Assembly: GCF_965279545.1 (NCBI RefSeq)
Contig: NZ_OZ257250.1
Coordinates: forward strand, 2,418,001 to 2,482,000
DNA from: Methylibium sp965279545
GTDB taxonomy: Bacteria; Pseudomonadota; Gammaproteobacteria; Burkholderiales; Burkholderiaceae_C
DNA length: 64,000 nucleotides
Direction: 5' to 3'
Positions 19,933 through 28,253 of the stretch are shown one piece after another. Position numbers and translations under genes: made by a program. Every line of letters begins with the position of its first letter. Within the stretch, counting starts at the first letter, position 1. Under the pieces are notes generated by a model. It saw only the letters and a list, made by a program, of their open reading frames with translations. It was not told the DNA's origin and made no database searches.

Positions 19933-22623
19933 CTACAGGGTGTGACTCACCAGCATGAAGTCGGGATCGTCCGCGAAGCGCTTGACCGCGAAGCCCAGCG
20001 ACCGCATCAGCTTGAGCATGTCGGCGTTGTTGGCCAGCACCAGACCGTCGATCTCCGCCAGGCCCTTCTCGCGTGCCACGTCCATGATGCTTTCCATCAG
20101 CCGCGAGCCGATGCCCTTGCCATTGAAGTCGTCGGCCACCACCAGCGAGAACTCGCAGCTCGACTGGTCGGGGTTGGTGATGTAGCGTGACACACCCACC
20201 ACGCGCTCGGTCTCCGTGATCTCGCCGTCGACCGATGCGCTGCGTTCCTTGAGGACCGCGACGAGCGCCATCTCGCGGTCGTAGTCGATCAGCGTGAACC
20301 GCGCCAGCATCGACGGCGACAGCTCGGTCATCGACGACACGAACCTGAAGTAGCGGCTTTGCGGCGACAGATGGTGCATCAGGTCCTGCAGCATCTGGGC
20401 ATCGTTGGGGTGAATGGGCCGCACGGTGTACTCGCCACCGCCGCGCAGCGGCCAGACCTGCTCGTAGTGCATGGGATACGGCAGGATGGACAGGTGGTTG
20501 TAGTTGTCGGTGCGGCCGCTCACCGCCTGGGGCGCGTTGTCGATGACGATGCGCGCGTCCACCGCCACGGCGCCCGACTCGTCCACGATGATGGGGTTGA
20601 TGTCCATCTCGCGCAGCTGCGGCAGCTCGCACACCATCTCCGACACGCGCAGCAGCACCTGCTCCAGCGCGTCCAGGTTCACCGCACTGGCACCGCGCCA
20701 TTCGAGCAGCGTTTCGGCGACGCGCGAGCGTTCGATCAGGTGGCGCGCCAGGAAGTGGTTCAGGGGCGGCAGCTCCATGGCGCGGTCGTTGATCAGCTCG
20801 ATCATCGTGCCGCCCGCGCCGAACACGATCACCGGGCCGAACGGATCGTCGGTGACGAGGCCGATGTAGATCTCCCGACCGCGCCGGGCGCGCGCCATCT
20901 TCTGCACGGTCACGCCATTGATGCGCGCGCCCGGTTGAAGGCGTGCGACGCGCTCCACCATGTCGTTGTAGGTATCGCGCGCACTGGCGCCGTTCATGAT
21001 GTTGAGGGCCACGCCCTGCACGTCGGACTTGTGGCTGATGTCGGACGAGTCGATCTTCAGCGCCACCGGGAAGCCGAGCTGCGTGGCGATCATCATCGCC
21101 TCGTTCGCGCTGCGGGCGAGGATGGTGTTCGTGACCGGGATGTGGAAGGACGAGAGCAGCGTCTTCGACTCCATCTCGGTCAGGACCTTGCGGCGCTCGG
21201 CTAGTACGCTCTCGATGACCAGGCGCGCGCCTTCGATGTCGGGCTTGGCCAGGGCCGACAGCGGCGACGGCGTCTGCTGCAGCAGCAACTGGTTCTGATA
21301 GAACGAGGCGATGTTGCCGAAGGCGCCGACGGCTGCCTCGGGCGTGCGAAAACTGGGAATGCCGGCCTCGTTGAGCAGCGCGCGCGCTGCCCCCACCGAC
21401 GCATCGCCCATCCAGCACGACAGCAAGGGCTTGCCCATCGACTGCTTGACGTTCACCAGCACGCCGGCGACGTCGTTCGCGTCGACGCCCACCTTCGGGG
21501 AGTAGACGGCGAGCACGCCGTCGATCTGCGCATCGGCGCAGGCCGCCGAGATGGCGGCCTCGTAGTGCGCGGGACCGGCCTCTTCCGACAGGTCGATCAG
21601 GTCCACCAGCGACGCTTGCTCGGGCAACCGGGGCGCCAGGTCGCGGACCGATTCGGGCGACAGCCGGCCCAGATGCAGGAAGAGTTCGTTGACCCAGTCG
21701 GCCGCCAGCACCCCCGGGCCGCCGCCGTTGGTCACGATGGCCAGGCGCCGTCCGACCGGGCGGTAGCGGGAGGCCAGGCACTTGGCCGCCGAGAACAGCT
21801 CGACGAACGAGCGGACGCGCACCGCGCCGGCGCGGCGCAGGGCCGCATCGAACACCTCGTCGCTGCCGACGATGGCGCCACTGTGCGTCTGCGCCGCCTG
21901 GTTGCCGGCCGGCTTGCGGCCCGCCTTGAGCACGACCACCGGCTTGGCCTTGGCGGCCGAGCGCAGCGCGCTCATGAAATGGCGCGCGCTCGAGATGCCT
22001 TCGACGTAGACGACGATGCTGTGCGTCTGCGCGTCATTGGCCAGAAAGTCCAGCACCTGGGCAATGTCGACCGAGGTGTTGGGGCCGAGGGAGACGACGG
22101 TGGAGAAGCCCACCGCGTTCTTGCGGGCCCAGTCGAGCACGGAGGCCGTCAGCGCGCCGGATTGCGACACCAGTGCCAGCGAGCCGGGTTTGGCCAGGGG
22201 TCCGGCGGCACTGGCGTTGAGCTGCAGCAGCGGGCGCTGGAAGCCCAGGCCGTTGGGGCCCAGCAGATGGACGCCTTCGCGGCGTGCGATCTTCTTCAGC
22301 GCATCGGCCTTCTCGGCGCCGATGCCGCTCGAGATGACCAGCGCCGAGCGGCACGCCAGACGGCAGGCGACCTCGAGCGCCGCAGCCACTTCGTCGGGGG
22401 GCAGCGCGATGATGGCTAGGTCGGCCCGCGCCTGGGCCAGATCGGCCAGCGTGCCGCTGGCGTGGATGTCCAGGAACTGCAGGCTGCCGCCATAGGGCTG
22501 GGCCCGCAAGGCCTCGTGCAGCACCCGGGCCTGCGGGGTCTGGCCGGTCGGGTCGCCGGGCGGTCCGGCCAGGACGATGATCGATTCGGGCGCGAAGAGC
22601 GGGGTGAGGAAGTGTTTGTCCAT
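19933..22623 (-). CDS. Pat-type protein lysine acetyltransferase (NDP-forming acyl-CoA synthetase fused to GNAT)
   Basis: An 896-residue fusion. Residues 1 to about 690 resemble the two subunits of NDP-forming acyl-CoA synthetases: a CoA-binding domain (LFAPESIIVLAG, LVISSGIGAEKADA), a ligase domain, and an ATP-grasp domain with GFPVALKIDSSDISHKSDVQ. The C-terminal ~190 residues are a GNAT acetyltransferase (YTVRPIHPNDAQMLQDL, VADDFNGKGIGSRLMESIM). This layout is that of Pat/YfiQ enzymes, which acetylate lysines, classically of acetyl-CoA synthetase, while the synthetase part is regulatory. It starts 4 bases after a deacetylase gene, suggesting one operon. Confidence 0.88.
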   Translation of the reverse strand: MDKHFLTPLFAPESIIVLAGPPGDPTGQTPQARVLHEALRAQPYGGSLQFLDIHASGTLADLAQARADLAIIALPPDEVAAALEVACRLACRSALVISSGIGAEKADALKKIARREGVHLLGPNGLGFQRPLLQLNASAAGPLAKPGSLALVSQSGALTASVLDWARKNAVGFSTVVSLGPNTSVDIAQVLDFLANDAQTHSIVVYVEGISSARHFMSALRSAAKAKPVVVLKAGRKPAGNQAAQTHSGAIVGSDEVFDAALRRAGAVRVRSFVELFSAAKCLASRYRPVGRRLAIVTNGGGPGVLAADWVNELFLHLGRLSPESVRDLAPRLPEQASLVDLIDLSEEAGPAHYEAAISAACADAQIDGVLAVYSPKVGVDANDVAGVLVNVKQSMGKPLLSCWMGDASVGAARALLNEAGIPSFRTPEAAVGAFGNIASFYQNQLLLQQTPSPLSALAKPDIEGARLVIESVLAERRKVLTEMESKTLLSSFHIPVTNTILARSANEAMMIATQLGFPVALKIDSSDISHKSDVQGVALNIMNGASARDTYNDMVERVARLQPGARINGVTVQKMARARRGREIYIGLVTDDPFGPVIVFGAGGTMIELINDRAMELPPLNHFLARHLIERSRVAETLLEWRGASAVNLDALEQVLLRVSEMVCELPQLREMDINPIIVDESGAVAVDARIVIDNAPQAVSGRTDNYNHLSILPYPMHYEQVWPLRGGGEYTVRPIHPNDAQMLQDLMHHLSPQSRYFRFVSSMTELSPSMLARFTLIDYDREMALVAVLKERSASVDGEITETERVVGVSRYITNPDQSSCEFSLVVADDFNGKGIGSRLMESIMDVAREKGLAEIDGLVLANNADMLKLMRSLGFAVKRFADDPDFMLVSHTL

Positions 22624-22627
22624 GGGT

Positions 22628-23554
22628 TCAGTCTGCGCCGATCAGTACTCTGACATGCGCCGCGGCGCTGCGCGCCAGCGGGCTGAGCACATAGCCACCT
22701 TCGAGGCAGGAGATGACACGGCCCTGACAGTGCTGCCGCGCCACCGCCATCAGTTGTTGCGTGACCCACCCGTAGTCTGCTTCCACCAGCCCCAGGTTGC
22801 CCATGTCGTCTTCGCGGTGGCCGTCGAAACCGGCCGAGACATAGATCAGCTGCGGCCGGAAGGCCGCCAGTGCCGGCAACCAGCTGTGCGTGACGGCGTG
22901 GCGGAACGCGTCGCTACCAGAGCGCGTCGGCAAGCCGACGTTGACCATGTTGGCATCGTTGCACTCGCCGCCCGAGAACGGGTAGAGGTCCTTCTCGAAG
23001 ATGGAGCACATCAGCACACGCTCGTCGCCGCGCAGGATGTCCTCGCTGCCGTTGCCGTGGTGCACGTCGAAGTCGACCAGCGCCACGCGCTGCAGGCCGT
23101 GCACGTCGAGCGCATGGCGGATGCCGACGGCGACGTTGTTGAAGAAGCAAAAGCCCATGGCCGCGGCACGCTCGGCATGGTGCCCCGGCGGGCGGACACA
23201 GCAGAACGCCGCCGGCACCTCGCCGGCCAGCACCAGGTCGGTGGCCAGCACCGCCGCGCCCGCGGCCCGCAGGGCGGCATTCACCGTGAACGGATTCATG
23301 CGGGTGTCGGGGTCGATCTGCCGGTGGCCTTCAGCCGGCGATGCCGCCAGGATCTCGTGCACATGCAGGGCCGAGTGGGCGCGGGCCAGTTGTTCGACGG
23401 TCGCCAGCGGTGCGTCGTACCAGATCATGTAGTCCAGCAGGCCCTTGACCAGCAGATGGTCGTGGATGGCCGCCAAGCGCTCGGGGCATTCGGGGTGCTC
23501 GGGGCCCATTTCATGGCGAGCGCACTCGGCGTGGGTGATGTAGGCGGCAAGCAC
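22628..23554 (-). CDS. Histone deacetylase-family (zinc) amidohydrolase
   Basis: A 308-residue class II HDAC-like deacetylase. Zinc and catalytic motifs are all present: PPGHHAERA (His pair), the ligands in DFDVHHGNG, and Asp in SAGFDGHRED. These bacterial enzymes remove acetyl groups from lysines or polyamines. GTG at 23554 is chosen because GGAG lies at proper spacing and the protein then begins VLAAYITH, as in homologues. Its stop is 4 bases before the Pat-type acetyltransferase start, so writer and eraser of acetylation appear cotranscribed. Confidence 0.87.
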   Translation of the reverse strand: MLAAYITHAECARHEMGPEHPECPERLAAIHDHLLVKGLLDYMIWYDAPLATVEQLARAHSALHVHEILAASPAEGHRQIDPDTRMNPFTVNAALRAAGAAVLATDLVLAGEVPAAFCCVRPPGHHAERAAAMGFCFFNNVAVGIRHALDVHGLQRVALVDFDVHHGNGSEDILRGDERVLMCSIFEKDLYPFSGGECNDANMVNVGLPTRSGSDAFRHAVTHSWLPALAAFRPQLIYVSAGFDGHREDDMGNLGLVEADYGWVTQQLMAVARQHCQGRVISCLEGGYVLSPLARSAAAHVRVLIGAD

Positions 23555-23682
23555 GTTCGACGTCTCCGCCCCCGGGGACGGCAGTCCGGGGAATCCGGGC
23601 AATTTACGCGCGATGCGCCTGCAAGCGCCTGATGCAGGACAAGGCTCGTGCGGCTGCGCCGCCAACCACGGTCGACCGACTC

Positions 23683-23740
23683 ATACCAACTCGCATTCAA
23701 CCCTGTCAAATCACCCCCGTCGTTCTTCGGCTCGTTGCGG
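23683..23740 (+). repeat. ATACC dispersed repeat, copy 1, left part
   Basis: This stretch matches 32115-32172 with few differences (ATACCaACTCGCAT, TCAAATCA, CTTCGGCTCGTTGC). It lies in the 473-base gap between the divergent deacetylase and the gene at 24028. I see no gene in that gap. Confidence 0.75.
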
Positions 23741-23809
23741 TCTTCGGTGCCTTGTCCAGAGGGCCGAACGGCAAACCTCAGCGCGGGCGCTGCACCGGGT
23801 CGCTGTGTT

Positions 23810-23855
23810 GCTTCGAACCTCAGCAACCCACACACACGAACCGCTGCAACGAGCC
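23810..23855 (-). repeat. ATACC dispersed repeat, inverted right part
   Basis: Read on the minus strand, this segment resembles 32160-32205 of the second copy (GGCTCGTTGCAG, GTTCGTGTG, GAGGTTCGAAGC). Left and right parts of the element are thus present here in opposite orientations, separated by about 70 bases. Confidence 0.65.
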
Positions 23856-24027
23856 CTTGTCCAAGCTTCAATCTGATCTGGTCAAGGAGACGGTGCCCGA
23901 GCGCCGGAGTTCAGCCGCCGGTCCGGATGGGCGCATGCCAGCGTGACAACGGCACTCAAGACACGCGCCTTTGCGTCCGATATGACGGGGGCACGCCGCC
24001 CATGGCGATGCCGCGAAAGGACTTGCC

Positions 24028-24339
24028 TTGCCCTACCCCCTGATTTCCGACCTGCAGGACGAAACCCTGCGCACTTCGCTGTGCCTGATGCGCGTCCTCG
24101 AGACCAAGCAGATGGGCATGCACGCGAGCGAGTACCGCACCGCCGCCACCGAGCTGACCCGCGCACTGCGAGGCCTGGACATCGACGACCTGATGCTGGT
24201 CGCCCGCGGCATGATGCCGGTGCTGTGCGAACTGGCCGAGAACGTGCTGTTCGAGCGCGGGCACTGTCTGATGTTGGGAGGCCACGCCGAACGCGAACGC
24301 GCACTGTTGCTGACCGAAGCACTGCTCGCCAGGATCTGA
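24028..24339 (+). CDS. Small protein of unknown function
   Basis: A 103-residue soluble, mainly helical protein that I do not recognise. A TTG start at 24028 is supported by AAAGGA at 24015-24020 with 7-base spacing; ATGs at 24002 and 24008 are out of frame. Features are leucine- and methionine-rich amphipathic helices (SLCLMRVLETKQMGMHASEYR, first 20 residues of that stretch shown by family-like regularity) and CELAENVLFERGHCLMLGG with two cysteines. There is no membrane segment or known motif. It stands alone before a tRNA gene. Confidence 0.6.
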   Translation: MPYPLISDLQDETLRTSLCLMRVLETKQMGMHASEYRTAATELTRALRGLDIDDLMLVARGMMPVLCELAENVLFERGHCLMLGGHAERERALLLTEALLARI

Positions 24340-24360
24340 CCACCGAGCCGTCTGCCGAAC

Positions 24361-24406
24361 AAAAGAAAAAGCCCGCAGGCAATCTGGAGGACCAGGGCCG
24401 CGGGCT
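24361..24406 (-). terminator. Rho-independent terminator without an obvious gene
   Basis: On the minus strand AGCCCGC (24406-24400) pairs with GCGGGCT (24376-24370) and is followed by TTTTCTTTT. It is about 150 bases beyond the terminator that already serves tRNA-Thr, so it may end a separate small transcript. Confidence 0.65.
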
Positions 24407-24553
24407 CATCTACCGAACGCGGATCGCGCTAAGCAGCGCGAGGCGACGGGTTCTCTCGACGCAGGTCACGGGTTCCTGGATCCGCCCAATCGTGCGGCCG
24501 GTTTGTCGTCGAAGTGCTGGCATTGTAAGCCACACCGCCTCGCCGAACCGCGG
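24407..24553 (-). ncRNA. Candidate small RNA between two terminators
   Basis: The segment lies after the tRNA-Thr terminator and before a second strong terminator on the same strand. On the minus strand a TACAAT -10-like hexamer occurs near 24525. The body can form CGCGCT/AGCGCG and GCGGATC/GATCCGC pairings. No convincing -35 or coding frame is seen and I do not recognise a known RNA family, so this is a weak prediction from layout. Confidence 0.25.
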
Positions 24554-24574
24554 AAAAGCCCCGCGCATCGGGGT
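24554..24574 (-). terminator. Terminator of tRNA-Thr
   Basis: On the minus strand CCCCG (24573-24569), loop ATGCG, CGGGG (24563-24559) is followed by C and TTTT. It begins 42 bases after the tRNA 3' end. Confidence 0.75.
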
Positions 24575-24615
24575 CAGATGGCCGGCTGACACTGACCGAC
24601 CCGCTCATTTGTGAC

Positions 24616-24691
24616 TGGTGCCGGCTTTCGGAATCGAACCGAAGACCTTCCGCTTACAAGGCGGGTGCTCTACCAACTGAGCTAAGCCGGC
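24616..24691 (-). tRNA. tRNA-Thr (anticodon TGT)
   Basis: A 76-base cloverleaf including the encoded CCA. The acceptor stem is GCCGGCT/AGCCGGC, the D-arm GCTCAGTTGGTAGAGC, the anticodon loop CTTGTAA with anticodon TGT, and the T-arm loop TTCGATT. Pair 27-43 is a C-A mismatch at the top of the anticodon stem; the rest pairs well. A TACAAT hexamer at 24708-24703 is a likely -10 for it. Confidence 0.96.
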
Positions 24692-24713
24692 GTACCGTGA
24701 AGATTGTAGGAGT

Positions 24714-24735
24714 GCCGGCGCCCTGCGACGCCGGC
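24714..24735 (-). terminator. GC hairpin after sspB
   Basis: GCCGGCG (24714-24720) and CGCCGGC (24729-24735) form a 7-bp stem 11 bases after the sspB stop. No T-tract follows, so it may be a weak or factor-dependent terminator, or mRNA end protection. Confidence 0.45.
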
Positions 24736-24746
24736 GCGCCCCGCGA

Positions 24747-25289
24747 TCACTTGACGCGCTTGAGCGAAGGGCGACCACCGCCGGAGGGCTCGGGCGGGGG
24801 CTCGCTGTCGGGCGAGAGGTCGTCGACGGCATCGGCTTCGCCGGACACCGACTCCTCTGCCGGTGAGGCGGCGAGCCGCAGGCCGCTGCGGGCCGCACCG
24901 GCGTCGCCGCTGCTGCCCTCTCCGACCGGCTCCACGCCGGCTGGCGGCGCCTGCGGTGGCGCAGGAAAGGCCATGCCCTGGCCGTTCTCGCGCGCATAGA
25001 TGGCGATGATGTGATCGACCGGCACGACGATCTCGCGGGCCGTGCCGCCGAAGCGGGCCTTGAAACTGACGAACTCGTTGCCGAGTTGCAGGCTGCTGGT
25101 GGCCTCGAAGCTGGCGTTGAGAACGATCTCGCTGTTCTTGACGTACTCGTTGGGCACCTGCACCGAGGCATCGACGTAGACCGCCAGGTAGGGCGTGAAG
25201 CCGTTGTCGGTGCACCAATCGTGCAGCGCACGGATCAGGTAAGGCCGCGTGGAGGCGCCCTGGGTGTCCGGCGTGACGGGGATCGTCAT
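24747..25289 (-). CDS. sspB: SspB, ClpXP protease specificity-enhancing factor
   Basis: A 180-residue adaptor that delivers ssrA-tagged proteins to ClpXP. The N-terminal substrate-binding fold (residues about 12-115) includes RPYLIRALHDWCTDNGFTPY and VVPVDHIIAIYARENGQGM. A long acidic, proline-rich flexible tail ends in GGRPSLKRVK. This closely resembles the ClpX-binding tail (GRPALRVVK) of E. coli SspB, so the tether is intact. It lies 22 bases downstream of sspA in the usual sspA-sspB pair. Confidence 0.94.
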   Translation of the reverse strand: MTIPVTPDTQGASTRPYLIRALHDWCTDNGFTPYLAVYVDASVQVPNEYVKNSEIVLNASFEATSSLQLGNEFVSFKARFGGTAREIVVPVDHIIAIYARENGQGMAFPAPPQAPPAGVEPVGEGSSGDAGAARSGLRLAASPAEESVSGEADAVDDLSPDSEPPPEPSGGGRPSLKRVK

Positions 25290-25311
25290 CGTGGCGCTCC
25301 TGCGGCCCGAC

Positions 25312-25926
25312 TTACTTACGCATCACCTTCTCGGACGGCGTCAGCGCCTCGATGTAGGCCGGGCGCGAGAAGATGCGCTCGGCGTACTTCAGCAAGGGCA
25401 GCGCGTTCTTCGACAGGTCGATCGCGTAGTAGTCGAGGCGCCACAGCAGCGGCGCGATCGCGACGTCGAGCATCGAAAAATCGTCGCCCAGCATGTACTT
25501 GTTCTTCAGGAAGATCGGCGCGAGCTGCGTGAGCCGGTCACGGATCTGGCTGCGCGCCTTCTCGAGCTGCTTGTCGGTCGCCTTGACGCCGCTGCGGCCT
25601 TCGAGCAGGTTCACGTGCGCGAACAGCTCCTTTTCGAAATTGAACAGGAACAGCCGCACGCGCGCGCGCGCCACCGGATCGCCGGGCATCAGCTGCGGGT
25701 GCGGAAAGCGCTCGTCGATGTACTCGTTGATGATGTGCGACTCGTACAGGATGAGGTCGCGTTCGACGAGGATCGGCACCTCGTTGTACGGGTTCATCAG
25801 CGCGATGTCTTCGGGCTTCGCGAACAGGTCGACATCGCGGATCTCGAAGTCCATGCCCTTCTCGAACAGCACGAAGCGGCAGCGGTGCGAGTAGGGATCG
25901 GTGGTTCCGGAGTAAAGCACCATCAT
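25312..25926 (-). CDS. sspA: SspA, stringent starvation protein A (GST fold)
   Basis: A 204-residue glutathione-S-transferase-fold protein that binds RNA polymerase and alters transcription in stress and stationary phase. The N-terminal thioredoxin-like domain reads MMVLYSGTTDPYSHRCRFVL, with NPYNEVPILVERDL, and is followed by the helical domain (RSQIRDRLTQLAP, LGDDFSMLDVAIAPLLWRLD). AGGAG lies 9 bases before ATG 25926. It follows petABC, separated by a terminator, as in many betaproteobacteria. Confidence 0.92.
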   Translation of the reverse strand: MMVLYSGTTDPYSHRCRFVLFEKGMDFEIRDVDLFAKPEDIALMNPYNEVPILVERDLILYESHIINEYIDERFPHPQLMPGDPVARARVRLFLFNFEKELFAHVNLLEGRSGVKATDKQLEKARSQIRDRLTQLAPIFLKNKYMLGDDFSMLDVAIAPLLWRLDYYAIDLSKNALPLLKYAERIFSRPAYIEALTPSEKVMRK

Positions 25927-25961
25927 GGCGGCGGGCTCCTATCGTTGTCTGGGGCGGTCAC

Positions 25962-25999
25962 AAAAACGCAAGCGGAGCGGACTTGCATCCCACTCCGCT
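25962..25999 (-). terminator. Terminator downstream of petABC
   Basis: On the minus strand AGCGGAG (25999-25993) pairs with CTCCGCT (25977-25971), followed by TGCG and TTTTT at 25966-25962. A second nested hairpin (CAGGCCGG/CCGGCCTG with an inner AGCGC/GCGCT) lies at about 26012-26037, between it and the petC stop. Confidence 0.75.
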
Positions 26000-26048
26000 C
26001 ACGCCGTCACAGGCCGGCCAGCGCGTCAAGCGCTCCGGCCTGCAGGGG

Positions 26049-26816
26049 TCATTTCACGTCTTTCCAGTAAGCAGCGTTCAGGCGCCAGGCAATGACGGTG
26101 AACACCGCCAGAAACAGCAGCACCCAGACGCCGATGCGCTTGCGCTGGTTCTGCACCGGCTCACCCATCCACTGCAGGTACGCCACCAGATCACCCACGG
26201 CCTCGTCATAGGCCAAGGGGGTCAGTTTGCCAGGGGTCAGCTGTTCGTAGCCGGCGAAGCGGTGCACCTTCTTGCTCTCGTCGTGCGGGTCCGTGTCTTC
26301 GACGAACCTGGCGGCCCGCTGCCCTTGCAGTTCCCACAGCACGTGCGGCATGCTGACGCTCGGAAAGACCATGTTGTTCCAGCCGGTGGTCTTGGTCTCG
26401 TCGCGGTAGTAGCTGCGCAGGTAGGTGTACAGGTAGTCGGCACCGCTGCCGCCGTGCCCCGCGCGCGAGCGGGCGACCACGGTCAGGTCGGGCGGCACCG
26501 CACCGAACCACTCCTTGGCATGCTGCGGATCGAGCGCGACCCTCATCGTGTCACCGACCTTGTCGGTAGCGAACACCAGGTTGCCCTTGATCTGCGCCTC
26601 CGTCAGGCCGATGTCCTGCAGGCGGTTGTAGCGCATGTAGGCGGCCGAGTGGCAGTTCAGGCAGTAGTTGACGAACAGCTTGGCACCGTGCTGCAGCGCA
26701 GCCACGTCGGTCAGCTTGTTCTCGGGAAACTTGTCCCAGGCGACTTCACTTTCGGAAGCGCGGGCCGTTCCGGCGAAGGCCAGTGCGGCCAGCAGCAGGG
26801 CAATCAGCTTCTTCAT
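26049..26816 (-). CDS. petC: Cytochrome c1 of the bc1 complex
   Basis: A 255-residue membrane-anchored c-type cytochrome. It has a signal peptide (MKKLIALLLAALAFAGTARA), the heme motif CLNCH at about residues 53-57, and a C-terminal membrane anchor (IGVWVLLFLAVFTVIAWRL). It accepts electrons from the Rieske protein in complex III and passes them to soluble cytochrome c. It is last in petA-petB-petC. ATG 26816 starts exactly at the signal peptide. Confidence 0.95.
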   Translation of the reverse strand: MKKLIALLLAALAFAGTARASESEVAWDKFPENKLTDVAALQHGAKLFVNYCLNCHSAAYMRYNRLQDIGLTEAQIKGNLVFATDKVGDTMRVALDPQHAKEWFGAVPPDLTVVARSRAGHGGSGADYLYTYLRSYYRDETKTTGWNNMVFPSVSMPHVLWELQGQRAARFVEDTDPHDESKKVHRFAGYEQLTPGKLTPLAYDEAVGDLVAYLQWMGEPVQNQRKRIGVWVLLFLAVFTVIAWRLNAAYWKDVK

Positions 26817-26836
26817 GTTCTCGGGCTCCTGCGGGC

Positions 26837-28237
26837 TCAGTGGGCGGCGAAAGTCACGCGGTCGGGCACCGGCTTGAAACTGCCGAGCTGACTCCACCAC
26901 GGCATCAGCAGGAAGAAGCCGAAGTAGAACAGCGTGCCGATCTGCGCCATCAGCGTGCCGGCAGCGGTCGGCGGCTGGATGCCCAGGTAGCCGAGGACGA
27001 AGAAGAACAGCACGAACAGGCCGTAAACGTACTTGTGCCAGTCCGGCCGGTAGCGGATCGACTTGACCGGGCTGTGGTCCAGCCAGGGCAGGAAGAACAG
27101 GATGACGACCGCGCCGCCCATCACGACCACGCCCCAGAACTTGGCGTCGAAGGTCTTCAGCAGCGCGATCGCCACCACGGCAGCGACAACGACCGCGATC
27201 TTGGCCATGCCACCGAAGCGACCCTTGACAACCGCCAGCAGCGCACCAACACCGGTCAGCACGGCCAGCACGTTGACCATCACGTCGGTGGTCGCGCGCA
27301 GCATCGAGTAGTAGGGCGTGAAGTACCACACCGGGGCGATGTGCGCCGGCGTCAGCAGCGGGTTGGCCGGGATGAAATTGTTGTACTCGAGAAAGTAGCC
27401 ACCGAGCTCGGGCGTGAAGAACAGGATCGCGGTGAAGATCATCAGGAACACGCTGACGCCCAGGATGTCATGCACCGTGTAGTACGGATGGAAGGGGATG
27501 CTGTCCATCGGCGTGCCGTTCGGCCACTTCTTCTCCTTGATCTCGACCCCGTCCGGGTTGTTCGAACCCACTTCGTGCAGCGCGATGATGTGCGCCACCA
27601 CCAGGCCCAGCAGCACCAGCGGTACCGCGATGACGTGGAAGCTGAAGAAGCGGTTCAGTGTCGCATCGCTCACCACGTAGTCACCACGGATCAGCAGCGC
27701 CAGGTCCGGCCCGACGAAGGGCACCGCGGCGAACAGGTTGACGATCACCTGCGCACCCCAGTAGCTCATCTGCCCCCAGGGCAGCAGGTAGCCCATGAAG
27801 GCCTCGGCCATCAGGCACAGGAAGATCGCGCAGCCGAAAATCCAGACCAGCTCGCGCGGCTTGCGGTAGCTGCCGTACAACAGCCCGCGGAACATGTGCA
27901 GGTAGACGACGACAAAGAAGGCCGAGGCGCCGGTGGAGTGCATGTAGCGCACCAGCCAGCCCCAGGGCACGTCGCGCATGATGTACTCGACCGAGGCGAA
28001 AGCGAGGCTCGCATCGGGCTTGTAGTTCATCACCAGGAAGATGCCGGTGACGATCTGGATCACCAGCACCAGCATCGCCAGCGAACCGAAGAAGTACCAG
28101 AAGTTGAAGTTCTTCGGCGCGTAGTACTCGGACAGGTGCTCCTTGTAGAGCTTGGTCGCGGGAAAGCGGTTGTCGACCCAGGTCATCAGCTTCTGGGCGA
28201 GCGGCGCGTCGGCGGGGGCGGTCTTGAATTCGGCCAT
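26837..28237 (-). CDS. petB: Cytochrome b of the bc1 complex
   Basis: A 466-residue integral membrane protein holding two b-type hemes and both quinone sites of complex III. The b and c-terminal regions are fused as in proteobacteria. Recognisable are the heme helices (RYMHSTGASAFFVVVYLHMFRG, His pairs within the first 20 of these residues and beyond) and the quinol-site loop PFVGP with downstream PEWY-like region NPLLTPAHIAPVWYFTPYY. Eight or more hydrophobic helices are present. It sits between petA and petC with gaps of 16 and 20 bases. Confidence 0.95.
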   Translation of the reverse strand: MAEFKTAPADAPLAQKLMTWVDNRFPATKLYKEHLSEYYAPKNFNFWYFFGSLAMLVLVIQIVTGIFLVMNYKPDASLAFASVEYIMRDVPWGWLVRYMHSTGASAFFVVVYLHMFRGLLYGSYRKPRELVWIFGCAIFLCLMAEAFMGYLLPWGQMSYWGAQVIVNLFAAVPFVGPDLALLIRGDYVVSDATLNRFFSFHVIAVPLVLLGLVVAHIIALHEVGSNNPDGVEIKEKKWPNGTPMDSIPFHPYYTVHDILGVSVFLMIFTAILFFTPELGGYFLEYNNFIPANPLLTPAHIAPVWYFTPYYSMLRATTDVMVNVLAVLTGVGALLAVVKGRFGGMAKIAVVVAAVVAIALLKTFDAKFWGVVVMGGAVVILFFLPWLDHSPVKSIRYRPDWHKYVYGLFVLFFFVLGYLGIQPPTAAGTLMAQIGTLFYFGFFLLMPWWSQLGSFKPVPDRVTFAAH

Positions 28238-28253
28238 GGTGTCCTCGCGCTGC

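Noticed and set aside
23741..23809. Small coding regions in the gap between the deacetylase gene and 24028
   Set aside because: Frames there are short, lack ribosome binding sites and overlap repeat sequence; no motif is recognisable.
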